The notes beneath the pieces were generated by a model, which saw only the letters and a list, made by a program, of their open reading frames with translations, was not told the DNA's origin and did no database searches. Below are positions 17,023-25,026 of a stretch of DNA of 64,000 bases, in pieces. Source of the stretch: Streptomyces sp. HmicA12 (GTDB taxonomy: Bacteria; Actinomycetota; Actinomycetes; Streptomycetales; Streptomycetaceae); NCBI RefSeq assembly GCF_000373565.1, contig NZ_KB891809.1:62001-126000 (forward strand). The letters are read 5' to 3'. Made by a program: the position numbers and the translations under genes. Within the stretch, counting starts at the first letter, position 1, and the number at the start of each line of letters is the position of its first letter.

Positions 17023-18489
17023 TCAGCGACGCCTGCGTACCAGTCCGGACACGGCCCCCAGAGCCGCCGCCCCGGCCAGCGCATAAGCGCACATCAAGAG
17101 CGCGTCCGAAGAGGTATACGCCCCTGAGGCCCCCAGTGCCTCAAAGCGGTTGAGGAAAAGTGTGCCGAAGGTGGCGACGCCGATCAGCTGGCCGAGCTGG
17201 GTCACGGTGGTGAGCAGTCCGCTGGCGTCCGCCGCGTCCTCCGGCCGCACCGTCGCCAGGGCCCCGGTGAGCGTCGGGCCGAAGGCGAGCGCGAGGCCCG
17301 CACCGAGCGCCACGAAGGCCAGATACAGCCCCGCGCCACCGTCGCCTCCGCCGTGCAGCGCGAGACCGGTACCGAGCGATCCGGCCGCCGCGAGCACGAA
17401 TCCGCCCGGGATCATGGCCGGTTGCCAGCGCCGCGGCCAGCGCCGCCAGGTGAGCCCCACGACGCCGAACGCGACCGCGGTGGGCGCGACGGTCAGCCCG
17501 GCGCGCAGCGCGCTGTACCCGAGGCCGCTCTGGATGTGCAGGGTGAGCGCGAAGAGGTAACCGGCGTTCACGGCCATCGCGGCGAGCACTCGCAGGATGG
17601 CGAGGCCGATGCCGGGCAGTCGCAGCACGCGCGGCGCGATCAGCGGCGCCCCGTCGCGCCGCGCGAGAGCGGACTCGTACCGGCAGAACAGGGCGAACAG
17701 CACCACGGACGACGCCAGGCAGAGCCTGGACCACAGCGGCCAGTCCTCCTCCTGGCCGAGCACCAGCGGCACGGTCAGCAGCGACACGGAGCCGCCGAGC
17801 AGCACGAGCCCCACCAGGTCGAGGGTCCGGCCCGCACCGCGGCCGGCGTCACGGGGCAGCGCGCGCCACCCGAGGACGAGCAGCACCGCGCCGACGGGCA
17901 CGTTCACCAGGAACGCCGAGCGCCAGCCGGTGCCGAGCAGATCGGCGCTGACCAGGACCCCGCCGAGCACCTGCCCGACCGCGGCGCCCACGGCGAGGAC
18001 CGCCGCGTACACGCCGAGCGCACGGGTGCGGGCCTCCCCGGTGAAGTTCCGCTGGATGAGGCTGAGCACCTGCGGGACCATCAGCGCCGCACCGGCGCCC
18101 TGCACCATGCGGAACGCGATGAGCTCGCCGCCGCTGCGCGCGAGGCCGCAGGCGAGCGAGGCCGCGGTGAACACGGCGAGCCCGGCGAGCAGGGCCCGCC
18201 GGTGGCCGAACAGCGCGCCGAGCCGGGCGCCGGTGATCAGCAGGACCGCGTACGTGATCGTGTATCCGGCGACGACCAGCTGCAACGCGGCGCCGGACGC
18301 GTCGAGTTCGGTCCGGATCGTGGGCGCGGCGACGTTCACGATGAACACGTCGAGGACGGCCATGAACTGGGCGGTCAGCACGAGCGCGAGCAGCCGCCCG
18401 CGACCGGCCGCGGGCCCGTTGTCAGTGCCAGGGGCTTTACTGGATCCGGGAGTTGGGGAACGCGGACTTTCCGGGACTGTTGTCGTCAT
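17023..18489 (-). CDS. MFS drug-efflux transporter, DHA2 (EmrB/QacA) type
   Basis: 488 residues from ATG 18489 (MTTTVPESPRSPTPG); upstream in-frame codons lie across the divergent promoter. About 14 TM segments. The N-terminal region has LTAQFMAVLDVFIVNVAAPT (DHA2 motif D1), then GARLGALFGHRRALLAG (motif A) and RMVQGAGAALMVPQVLSL (motif C-like). It is expected to export drugs or secondary metabolites by proton antiport. It is divergently transcribed from an MmyB-like regulator, a common local-regulator arrangement. A second AT-poor but regular TM block follows VPLVLGQEEDWP. Confidence 0.85.
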   Translation of the reverse strand: MTTTVPESPRSPTPGSSKAPGTDNGPAAGRGRLLALVLTAQFMAVLDVFIVNVAAPTIRTELDASGAALQLVVAGYTITYAVLLITGARLGALFGHRRALLAGLAVFTAASLACGLARSGGELIAFRMVQGAGAALMVPQVLSLIQRNFTGEARTRALGVYAAVLAVGAAVGQVLGGVLVSADLLGTGWRSAFLVNVPVGAVLLVLGWRALPRDAGRGAGRTLDLVGLVLLGGSVSLLTVPLVLGQEEDWPLWSRLCLASSVVLFALFCRYESALARRDGAPLIAPRVLRLPGIGLAILRVLAAMAVNAGYLFALTLHIQSGLGYSALRAGLTVAPTAVAFGVVGLTWRRWPRRWQPAMIPGGFVLAAAGSLGTGLALHGGGDGGAGLYLAFVALGAGLALAFGPTLTGALATVRPEDAADASGLLTTVTQLGQLIGVATFGTLFLNRFEALGASGAYTSSDALLMCAYALAGAAALGAVSGLVRRRR

Positions 18490-18517
18490 GCCTGGAGCCT
18501 GACGGCGATCGGACACG

Positions 18518-18562
18518 GGTACCGAGAGCCCGATGATGCTGGTACCGGCACCACCCGGTACG
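18518..18562. promoter_or_regulatory. candidate operator: repeated GGTACC/GGTAC sites
   Basis: GGTACC at 18518-18523 and 18541-18546, and GGTAC at 18557-18561, in the 104-bp divergent spacer between the exporter and its putative regulator. Repeated palindromic hexamers in such a spacer are plausible regulator sites; this is inference. Confidence 0.35.
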
Positions 18563-18593
18563 CGCCTTCCGGGGCGCGGCGCCGGCGCACACG

Positions 18594-19499
18594 ATGGGGG
18601 ATGTGACGACGATGACCACGACGGAGCGGACGACGAGCGAGCCACCCGACCGCCGCAGGCCCGAGCTGGCCGCCTTCCTGCGCGCCCGCCGCGCCAGAGT
18701 CACCCCCCAGGACGTCGGCATGCCCGCGGGCCCGCGCCGGCGCACCCCCGGCCTGCGCCGCGAGGAGGTCGCACAGCTCTCCGGCGTCGGCGTCACCTGG
18801 TACACGTGGCTGGAGCAGGGCCGCCCCATCAACGCCTCGCCGCAGGTCCTGGACGCGGTGGCGCGCACCCTGCGCCTCGAGCAGCCGGAGCTCGAGCATC
18901 TCTACCACCTGGCGGGGGTGGCGTACGCGTCGGCGCCGCAGGACCTCGGGCAGACGCTCGGGCCGGACGTGCAGGGGGTCCTGGACGCCCTCGACCCGCT
19001 GCCCGCGGTGGTCTACAACACGCGGTACGACGTGCTGGCCACCAACCTCGCGTACCGGCTCCTGTTCCAGGTCCGCCCGGATCTCATGGACCCCGTGGCG
19101 GGGCGCGGGGCCAACGCGCTGTGGACGCTGTTCGTCACGCCCGACAACCTGTGCCCGCTGGTCTTCCGGGAGAGCGAACTGCCGGTGATGGTGGCCATCC
19201 TGCGCTCGGCGTACGGGCGGCACGTGGGCGAGCCGGCGTGGGAGGACTTCATACGCTCGCTGGCCGAGGCCAGCCCCGACTTCGCCCGGCTGTGGAAGAG
19301 CGGCGACGTCGCGCCGCACGGGCAGTACGTGAAGACGTTCCGGCACCAGGACCTCGACGGCGAACTGCGCATGACGTCGACCTCGCTCTCGATCGACAAC
19401 ATGCCGGAGTGCCGGATCGTCGTGTACACCCCCGTGGACGACGAGACGCGCGACCGTCTGGCCGCACTGCGCGCGGGAAACGAAAAATCCCGCCCCTGA
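18594..19499 (+). CDS. XRE-family transcriptional regulator with MmyB-like ligand-binding domain
   Basis: 301 residues from ATG 18594; ATG 18612 (MTTTERTTSEPP) with GGGGG upstream is equally plausible. An N-terminal helix-turn-helix contains the family signature RRRTPGLRREEVAQLSGVG followed by VTWYTWLEQGR. The C-terminal half (about 110-295) is the MmyB-like PAS-type ligand-binding fold (VVYNTRYDVLATNLAYRLL, FVTPDNLCPLVF, KTFRHQDLDGELRMTSTSL). MmyB-type proteins are abundant in Streptomyces and often sit next to the exporter or oxidoreductase gene they control. Likely target: the divergent MFS gene. The 3' end overlaps a terminator for tRNA-Ala on the other strand. Confidence 0.85.
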   Translation: MGDVTTMTTTERTTSEPPDRRRPELAAFLRARRARVTPQDVGMPAGPRRRTPGLRREEVAQLSGVGVTWYTWLEQGRPINASPQVLDAVARTLRLEQPELEHLYHLAGVAYASAPQDLGQTLGPDVQGVLDALDPLPAVVYNTRYDVLATNLAYRLLFQVRPDLMDPVAGRGANALWTLFVTPDNLCPLVFRESELPVMVAILRSAYGRHVGEPAWEDFIRSLAEASPDFARLWKSGDVAPHGQYVKTFRHQDLDGELRMTSTSLSIDNMPECRIVVYTPVDDETRDRLAALRAGNEKSRP

Positions 19500-19510
19500 C
19501 GGGACGGGAT
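19483..19510 (-). terminator. terminator of tRNA-Ala, second copy
   Basis: Reverse strand: ATCCCG at 19510 downwards pairs with CGGGAT and is followed by five Ts (19487-19483). The inner stem is CCCG/GGGC-like. It overlaps the last codons of the convergent regulator gene. Confidence 0.7.
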
Positions 19511-19520
19511 CTTCGGACTG

Positions 19521-19593
19521 TGGAGCTAAGGAGAATTGAACTCCTGACCTCCTGCATGCCATGCAGGCGCTCTACCAACTGAGCTATAGCCCC
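19521..19593 (-). tRNA. tRNA-Ala (anticodon GGC), identical second copy
   Basis: The same 73-nt sequence as 15082-15154, same strand, anticodon GGC, CCA not encoded. Identity outside the gene extends only a few bases (CTG before, TTG after in plus orientation), so the flanks have diverged while the tRNA is identical. Confidence 0.95.
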
Positions 19594-19671
19594 TTGTGCT
19601 CTTTCCCCCGGTTTCTCCCCGGCGGGCCGAACAAGAAGAACTTTAGCCTGCCCCCCGCCAGAAAGTGAAAT

Positions 19672-19697
19672 CCGGTCCCCGCGCCCTCGGGGACCGG
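19672..19697 (-). terminator. terminator after the histidine phosphatase gene
   Basis: CCGGTCCCCG (19672-19681) pairs with CGGGGACCGG (19688-19697), with ATTTC downstream on the reverse strand. It lies 23 bp beyond the phosphatase stop and before the tRNA. Confidence 0.7.
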
Positions 19698-19720
19698 CCA
19701 CAGACCGACGTTCTCGCAGG

Positions 19721-20368
19721 TCAGTCGTCGTCGCCGAGGACCGGTTCCGGCAGCGTGCCCGCGTTGTGCTCGAGCAGGCGCCAGCCGCGCGCGCCCTCGC
19801 CGAGCACGGACCAGCAGCAGTTCGACAGACCGCCGAGGCCCTCCCAGTGGTGGGCCTCCAGACCCAGGAGGCGACCGATGGTGGTGCGGATGGTGCCGCC
19901 GTGGCTGACCACGACGAGCAGGCCGTCGTCCGGCAGCTTGTCCGCGTGCCGCAGCACGACGGGCGCGGCCCGGTCGGCGACCTCGGTCTCCAGCTCGCCG
20001 CCGCCGCGCCGCACGGGCTCGCCGCGCTTCCACCCGGCGTACTGCTCGCCGAAGCGCGCCTTGATCTCCTCGTGGGTCAGGCCCTGCCACGCACCGGCGT
20101 ACGTCTCGCGCAGACCCTCGTCGTGCGTGATGTCGAGGCCGGTCAGGGCGGCCAGCTCACCGGCCGTGGCGGCGGCCCGCTCGAGGTCGGAGGCGACGAT
20201 CGCGTCCGGCTTCAGCGAGGCGAGCAGCCGGGCGGCACGCTTGGCCTGGGCCACTCCGTCCTCGGTGAGCGCGATGTCCGTGGTGCCCTGGAAGCGGCGC
20301 TCCAGGTTCCAGGAGGTCTGGCCGTGCCGCCACAGGATGACCCGGCGGCCGCGTGGAGCTGCGGTCAA
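19721..20368 (-). CDS. histidine phosphatase family protein
   Basis: 215 residues from TTG 20368, which overlaps the rsfS stop (TTGA). The catalytic motif is VILWRHGQTSWNLERRFQG (RHG with the phosphorylated His), with a second-site pattern LLVVVSHGGTIRTTIGRL and LRETYAGAWQGLTHEEI. It belongs to the phosphoglycerate-mutase-like branch. Substrates in this branch range from sugar phosphates to phosphoserine and GPGP, so the exact reaction is uncertain. It forms a translationally coupled pair with rsfS, as in other actinobacteria. Confidence 0.85.
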   Translation of the reverse strand: MTAAPRGRRVILWRHGQTSWNLERRFQGTTDIALTEDGVAQAKRAARLLASLKPDAIVASDLERAAATAGELAALTGLDITHDEGLRETYAGAWQGLTHEEIKARFGEQYAGWKRGEPVRRGGGELETEVADRAAPVVLRHADKLPDDGLLVVVSHGGTIRTTIGRLLGLEAHHWEGLGGLSNCCWSVLGEGARGWRLLEHNAGTLPEPVLGDDD

Positions 20369-20820
20369 AGGACCTCACCGCCGAATTCCCGGATGTCCTC
20401 GGCAGCGGCCGCCTCCTCGCCCTGGGCGTGCTCGGCGGCCTTGCCGCGGGTGGCCTTGGCCTCCTCGGGCAGGTCCAGCTCGGGGCAGTCCTTCCACAGC
20501 CGCTCCAGGGCGTAGAAGACGCGCTCCTCGCTGTGCTGGACGTGGACGACGATGTCGACGTAGTCGAGCAGGATCCAGCGGGCGTCGCGGTCGCCCTCGC
20601 GGCGGACCGGCTTGGCGCCGAGCTCCTTGTTCAGGCGCTCCTCGATCTCGTCGACGATCGACTTGACCTGGCGGTCGTTGGGCGCGGAGGCCAGCAGGAA
20701 GGCGTCCGTGATGGACAGCACGTCGCTGACGTCGTAGGCGATGATGTCGTGCGCGAGCTTGTCTGCGGCCGCCTGCGCGGCGGCGTTGATGAGCTCGATG
20801 GATCGGTCGGTGGCGGTCAC
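20365..20820 (-). CDS. rsfS: ribosome silencing factor RsfS (RsfA/Iojap)
   Basis: 151 residues from ATG 20820. The Iojap domain covers about residues 8-115: AADKLAHDIIAYDVSDVLSI, ASAPNDRQVKSIVDEIEERL and RDARWILLDYVDIVVHV. It binds L14 on the large subunit and blocks joining with 30S under starvation. The C-terminal tail is Ala/Glu rich. It lies downstream of nadD and the LCP gene, the conserved nadD-rsfS neighbourhood, but a strong hairpin at 20927-20953 separates it from the LCP gene. Confidence 0.93.
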   Translation of the reverse strand: MTATDRSIELINAAAQAAADKLAHDIIAYDVSDVLSITDAFLLASAPNDRQVKSIVDEIEERLNKELGAKPVRREGDRDARWILLDYVDIVVHVQHSEERVFYALERLWKDCPELDLPEEAKATRGKAAEHAQGEEAAAAEDIREFGGEVL

Positions 20821-20926
20821 TACAAGGCTTTCCGTCGAAGGTCAGAATCCCCCGGACTGTCCCTCACCGGGCCCTCACGGGGATACCCCAAGGGTCTCAC
20901 GGACCGCCGGCCGGCCTCACGGCCTT

Positions 20927-20953
20927 ACCGGCGCCCCGCTCCGGGGCGCCGGT
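20927..20953 (-). terminator. terminator after the LCP gene
   Basis: Perfect 12-bp stem ACCGGCGCCCCG/CGGGGCGCCGGT with a 3-nt loop, 7 bp beyond the LCP stop. There is no T run. It may partly insulate rsfS. Confidence 0.65.
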
Positions 20954-20960
20954 CACCGCG

Positions 20961-22628
20961 TCACTTGCCGGTGTAGTTCTGGCCGAGGACCACCGAGACG
21001 TCCGCGTTCGCGGAGGTCTTGCCCTTCCGTACGGCCGAGGTCGGCAGGCCCAGGGTCTTGGCGACCTCGACGGCGTCCTGCTTGCGGTCGGCGTCGGCGT
21101 ACGTGACCTGCGACGCGGACCGGGCTGTGCCGGTGCCGCCGGAGACGAAGGTGTAGCCGCCGTTGACCAGGGCGACGCGGGCCGTCTCGGTGCGGGTCTT
21201 GACGCCGGTGGCGTTCTGGAGCGAGACGCGCGGCGAGGCGTTCTTGTCGGTGTTCTTCACGGTGCCGCCGAGGACGTCCTTGACCACGGAGTCCGCTGCC
21301 GCCTCGGAGAGCGTGCCGTCCTGCTGGACCGGGAGCAGCGCGGTCTTGTAGTCGCCCTGCTTCGCGTGGTCGGCGAGCTTGGCGAGGAAGGCGCCGAGGT
21401 CCTTCTCGGTCAGCGGCGGCTCGATGATCTGGGTGAGCGTCTGCACGGTGGTCGTCGCGGCCTGCGGGTCGGACGAGATCTTGCGGAGCACGCCCTGCAT
21501 GACCTGGCCGAACCGCATGAGCTGTGCGGTCTGCGCCTCGCCCTTGGCCCGGTACGTGGCGTAGGCGACGGCCATGGCGCCGCTCAGTGTCTGGTCCTGG
21601 CCCTTGTGGACGAGGGCGGTGCCCTTCTTGTCCGGGTCGGGGACCTCGGCGTTCGTGTCGACGTCGATGTTCCCGACGAGCTCGACGAGGTTGCTGAGGA
21701 AGGGGGTGTCGAGCCGCCAGGTGCCCTCGATGTCGGTGCCGAGCAGGGTGTCGATCGAGTCGCTGGTGCCCGAGGAGCCGTCGTCGTCGACGGACTTGCC
21801 GAGCGTGGCGGCGCCGCCCTCCTCGTCGGTGAGGCCGAGGGAGTTGGGCAGCAGCACGGTCGTGCCCTGCTTGGTGGTCGTGTTGTTCACGAGCAGCGCC
21901 GTGGAGGTGCCGCCGCCCTTGGTGTTGTGCAGGTGGACGACGATGACGTCACGGTTCTGCGGTCCGGCCGCGGCGGCGCCGCCGGACTTCGCGGAGTCGT
22001 CGGAAAGGAACGGCAGCTTGCCCGCGTACCAGAGGTAGCCGGCGCCGCCGACGACGCACAGGGCGAGGACGACGACGAGGGCGACGACCCGGTTGCGGCC
22101 GCGGCGCCTGGCCTCCTCGCGCCGTTCGGTGCGCGACTCGGTGAACTTCAGCCAGTCGATGACGTCTTCGGAGTTCTCGTCCGGCTCCTCGACGAAGTCG
22201 AACTGCTCGGTGCCGTGCTCGCGCGGCGGTGCCTCGTTCCCCGCCGGGGCGGCCGGCCGGGCGGGCGGCTGCGTGGGCGGCGCCTGCTGCGGGATGTACG
22301 CGGTGGCCTGCGCCTGCTGCTCGGCGACGGAGGGGTGCGCGACCCGCTGCTGCTGCCCGGTCCCGGCGGCCGCGCCGTAGGGGTCGTACCCGCCCGAAGT
22401 CCCTTGCTGCGCGCCGCCGTAGGGGTCGTACGACTGCGGCGGAACGGGCTGTTGCTGCCCGTTCGCGTACGGGTCGTAACCGTATCCGTACGTCGCGTGG
22501 TCCGCCTGGGGTGCGTGCTGCTCGTACGACGGCGCCTGCTGCACCTGCCGGTAGACCGGCTGGCCGAATTCGTCATAGCCGACCAGCTCGTAATTCTGCT
22601 GGTCGTAACCGTCGTATCGGTCGTTCAC
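20961..22628 (-). CDS. divergent LytR-CpsA-Psr (LCP) protein with LytR_C domain, PdtA-like
   Basis: 555 residues from GTG 22628, preceded by GAGAGGGGC. The cytosolic N-terminus (about 1-170) is rich in Tyr, Gln and Pro with YDPYG-type repeats. One TM helix (VVALVVVLALCVVGGAGYLW), then an extracytoplasmic LCP-like domain (about 215-430: VIVVHLHNTKGGGTSTALLV, FLSNLVELVGNIDVD, LSGAMAVAYATYRA) and a LytR_C domain ending VVLGQNYTGK. LCP enzymes attach wall glycopolymers to peptidoglycan. The usual SDT and PRD catalytic motifs are not apparent. The corresponding S. coelicolor gene between nadD and rsfS is, as I recall, SCO2578/PdtA, implicated in polydiglycosylphosphate transfer and spore-wall integrity. 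It starts 25 bp after nadD. Confidence 0.75.
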   Translation of the reverse strand: MNDRYDGYDQQNYELVGYDEFGQPVYRQVQQAPSYEQHAPQADHATYGYGYDPYANGQQQPVPPQSYDPYGGAQQGTSGGYDPYGAAAGTGQQQRVAHPSVAEQQAQATAYIPQQAPPTQPPARPAAPAGNEAPPREHGTEQFDFVEEPDENSEDVIDWLKFTESRTERREEARRRGRNRVVALVVVLALCVVGGAGYLWYAGKLPFLSDDSAKSGGAAAAGPQNRDVIVVHLHNTKGGGTSTALLVNNTTTKQGTTVLLPNSLGLTDEEGGAATLGKSVDDDGSSGTSDSIDTLLGTDIEGTWRLDTPFLSNLVELVGNIDVDTNAEVPDPDKKGTALVHKGQDQTLSGAMAVAYATYRAKGEAQTAQLMRFGQVMQGVLRKISSDPQAATTTVQTLTQIIEPPLTEKDLGAFLAKLADHAKQGDYKTALLPVQQDGTLSEAAADSVVKDVLGGTVKNTDKNASPRVSLQNATGVKTRTETARVALVNGGYTFVSGGTGTARSASQVTYADADRKQDAVEVAKTLGLPTSAVRKGKTSANADVSVVLGQNYTGK

Positions 22629-22653
22629 CGATGCCCCTCTCGGCGGTGCAGGG

Positions 22654-23301
22654 TCATTCGCCTCGGTACAGCTGGCGTTTGTCGATGTAGCGCACCACAC
22701 CGTCCGGTACCAGGTACCAGACGGGGTCGCCCTTGGCGACCCTGTCACGGCAGTCCGTGGACGAGATCGCGAGGGCGGGAACCTCGACCAGCGAGACACC
22801 GCCCTCCGGCAGGCCGGGGTCGGTGAGCGTGTGACCTGGCCTGGTGACGCCGATGAAGTGTGCCAGGGAGAAGAGCTCTTCGGTGTATCGCCAGGTGAGG
22901 ATCTGACCCAGGGCGTCGGCACCCGTGATGAAGAAGAGGTCCGTGTCCGGATTGAGCGCGCGCAGATCGCGCAGCGTGTCCGTGGTGTACGTCGGTCCGC
23001 CGCGGTCGAGGTCGATGCGGCTGACCGAGAACTGCGGATTCTCGGCGGTCGCGATGACCGTCATCAGATAACGGTCCTCGGCGGGCGAGACCTTCTTGTC
23101 GCTCTTCTGCCAGGGCTGCCCGGTCGGTACGAACACCACTTCGTCCAGGTGGAACTGCGAGGCGACCTCGCTGGCCGCCACCAGGTGTCCGTGGTGGATC
23201 GGGTCGAACGTTCCGCCCATGACGCCGAGGCGTCTCTTGGCCGGTGAGGCCCACTGGTGATCCGGGCCGCCGGCCGGGCTGTTGACCGGGCCGGTAGGCA
23301 T
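22654..23301 (-). CDS. nadD: nicotinate-nucleotide adenylyltransferase
   Basis: 215 residues if ATG 23301 (MPTGPVNSPAGG) is used; GGAG sits 9 nt upstream of it. ATG 23316 is the alternative. Nucleotidyltransferase motif RRLGVMGGTFDPIHHGHLVA near residue 25, and the C-terminal ALAISSTDCRDR matches the ISSTxxR motif. It converts nicotinate mononucleotide to deamido-NAD in NAD biosynthesis. It is followed by the LCP gene on the same strand. Confidence 0.93.
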   Translation of the reverse strand: MPTGPVNSPAGGPDHQWASPAKRRLGVMGGTFDPIHHGHLVAASEVASQFHLDEVVFVPTGQPWQKSDKKVSPAEDRYLMTVIATAENPQFSVSRIDLDRGGPTYTTDTLRDLRALNPDTDLFFITGADALGQILTWRYTEELFSLAHFIGVTRPGHTLTDPGLPEGGVSLVEVPALAISSTDCRDRVAKGDPVWYLVPDGVVRYIDKRQLYRGE

Positions 23302-23360
23302 GTCCTGCGCTCCCATGCGTGCAGAGCCTACTGGCCCGATCCGAGTGGTCCCGTCCGGGA

Positions 23361-23525
23361 TCAGCGGTCGCGGTTGAAGCGGGTGGTGATCCACAGCAGT
23401 ACGAGCAGGATGACGAACGCGCCACCGCCCGTGATGTACGGGCTGAGGCTTTCGTGGTTGCCGCCGTGCTCGCCGCCCTCGGCGGCGAGGGTGGCCAGCT
23501 GGGCAGCGGTGCTGTGGAGGCTCAT
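23361..23525 (-). CDS. 54-residue single-TM microprotein
   Basis: ATG 23525 to TGA 23361. It reads MSLHSTAAQLATLAAEGG, then GEHGGNHESLSPYITGGG, then a TM helix AFVILLVLLWITTRF and a basic tail NRDR. The orientation is probably N-out, C-in by the positive-inside rule. It is too short for standard ORF cut-offs but has good codon usage and a start in a sensible place. It lies just upstream of nadD on the same strand and is similar in design to the next ORF. The function is unknown. Confidence 0.6.
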   Translation of the reverse strand: MSLHSTAAQLATLAAEGGEHGGNHESLSPYITGGGAFVILLVLLWITTRFNRDR

Positions 23526-23640
23526 CGTCAGCAGGACCTATCCGGTGTGGGATCGGGATAAAGACTTCTGACCCATCGTAAGCGGGGGCTCCCGCGCCGC
23601 TCACGCCGACTCTGCCGTACGGGCCCACGCAACCGTCACA

Positions 23641-23808
23641 TCAGTCGTCGCGCTTGTACCCGCGCAGCAGGAACCAGGCCAGGAAGACGGCGCCGAGGAC
23701 GCCCACGATCAGCACGATGCGCAGCAGCGGGCCGGTGCCCTGCTCCGCCGCGGCACTGATGACGTGGTCCAGGTGACCGGGGTACCCGAGGTGATCGGGA
23801 TGATCCAT
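23641..23808 (-). CDS. 55-residue single-TM microprotein
   Basis: ATG 23808 to TGA 23641, with GGAGCG upstream (reverse strand). It reads MDHPDHLGYPGHLDHVISAA, then a TM helix IVLIVGVLGAVFLAWFLL, ending RGYKRDD. The N-terminus is rich in His, Asp and Pro; the C-terminus is basic, as in the 54-residue ORF downstream (both end in R-x-x-D/R). It lies between the divergent M48 protease gene and nadD. Function unknown; possibly a small membrane partner of the protease. Confidence 0.6.
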   Translation of the reverse strand: MDHPDHLGYPGHLDHVISAAAEQGTGPLLRIVLIVGVLGAVFLAWFLLRGYKRDD

Positions 23809-23890
23809 GACGGTTCGCTCCTTCTGTGTGCTGCCCCGTCACGGTATCTCCGCCTAGTGTGGAGTCCACCTTGGGGGCACAACCACACAC

Positions 23891-25021
23891 ATGGGGGGCC
23901 GCATGCCCGACGAACCGAACGAGCAGCACGAGAACGTACCCAGCAGGCAGCGCAGGCGCTTCCCGGGGATCTCCTCGCGGGCGTACGAGCATCCGGCGGA
24001 CCGTTCGGCCCTGGTGGCGCTGCGCAAGCTCAGCGGGTTCGACACGGTCTTCAAGGCGCTGAGCGGTCTGCTGCCCGAGCGCAGTCTGCGGCTGCTGTTC
24101 CTGTCGGACTCGGTGCGGGTCTCCGACGATCAGTTCGCGCACCTCAACACGATGCTGAGGGACGCCTGTTACATCCTGGACCTGGAGAAGGTCCCGCCGA
24201 TGTACGTCCATCAGGACCCGCAGCCGAACGCGATGTGCATCGGCCTGGACGAGCCGATCATCGTCGTGACGACCGGGCTCGTGGAGCTGCTCGACGAGGA
24301 GGAGATGCGGGCGGTCGTCGGCCACGAGGTCGGGCACGCGCTCTCCGGCCACTCGGTCTACCGGACGATACTGCTGTTCCTGACCTCGCTGGCGCTGCGC
24401 GTCGCGTGGATCCCGCTGGGCAACCTCGCGATCATGGCGATCGTGACGGCGCTGCGCGAGTGGTTCCGCAAGTCCGAACTCTCCGCGGACCGCGCCGGGT
24501 TGCTGGTCGGCCAGGACCTGCAGGCCTCCATGCGCGGCCTGATGAAGATCGCGGGCGGCAACCACCTGCACGAGATGAACGTGGACGCGTTCCTGAAGCA
24601 GGCCGAGGAGTACGAGGCCGGGGGCGATCTGCGCGACTCGGTCCTGAAGATCCTGAACGTGATGCCGCGCTCGCACCCGTTCACCACGGTGCGCGCCGCC
24701 GAGCTGAAGAAGTGGGCGGAGACCCGCGACTACCAGCGGCTGATGGACGGCCACTACCCGCGCCGCACCGAGGACAAGGACACCTCGGTGACGGACTCGT
24801 TCCGCGAGTCGGCCTCGCACTACACGGACCACGTGAAGAGCTCGAAGGACCCGCTGATGAAGCTGGTCAGCGACATCGCGGGCGGCGCGGGCGACCTCGG
24901 CGGCCGGGTGCGGCGCGGCTTCGGGGGCTTCGGCGGCGCAACCGGTGGCAGCGGTGGCGCCGGCGACGGCGGCGCGGGCAACAACGGAAATCACGGCACC
25001 CGCGAGGACGACGACGCGTAA
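23891..25021 (+). CDS. M48 family zinc metalloprotease
   Basis: 376 residues; ATG 23891 or 23903 (MPDEPNEQHENV). Zinc motif VVGHEVGHALSGH (HExxH) at about residue 143, third ligand in SELSADRAGLL (about 198), and a hydrophobic segment between (ILLFLTSLALRVAWIPLG). Upstream, MYVHQDPQPNAMCIGLDEPI is the typical M48 N-A-x-x-x-G edge strand. The C-terminus is Gly-rich (FGGFGGATGGSGGAGDG) and ends in acidic residues. M48 enzymes are membrane-associated quality-control proteases. It is followed by an array of five 13-bp repeats. Confidence 0.87.
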   Translation: MGGRMPDEPNEQHENVPSRQRRRFPGISSRAYEHPADRSALVALRKLSGFDTVFKALSGLLPERSLRLLFLSDSVRVSDDQFAHLNTMLRDACYILDLEKVPPMYVHQDPQPNAMCIGLDEPIIVVTTGLVELLDEEEMRAVVGHEVGHALSGHSVYRTILLFLTSLALRVAWIPLGNLAIMAIVTALREWFRKSELSADRAGLLVGQDLQASMRGLMKIAGGNHLHEMNVDAFLKQAEEYEAGGDLRDSVLKILNVMPRSHPFTTVRAAELKKWAETRDYQRLMDGHYPRRTEDKDTSVTDSFRESASHYTDHVKSSKDPLMKLVSDIAGGAGDLGGRVRRGFGGFGGATGGSGGAGDGGAGNNGNHGTREDDDA

Positions 25022-25026
25022 CTCCG

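Noticed and set aside
23302..23628. N-terminally extended NadD frame up to 23628
   Set aside because: The extension passes through the 54-aa microprotein gene in another frame and lacks similarity; GGAG before ATG 23301 supports the shorter form.
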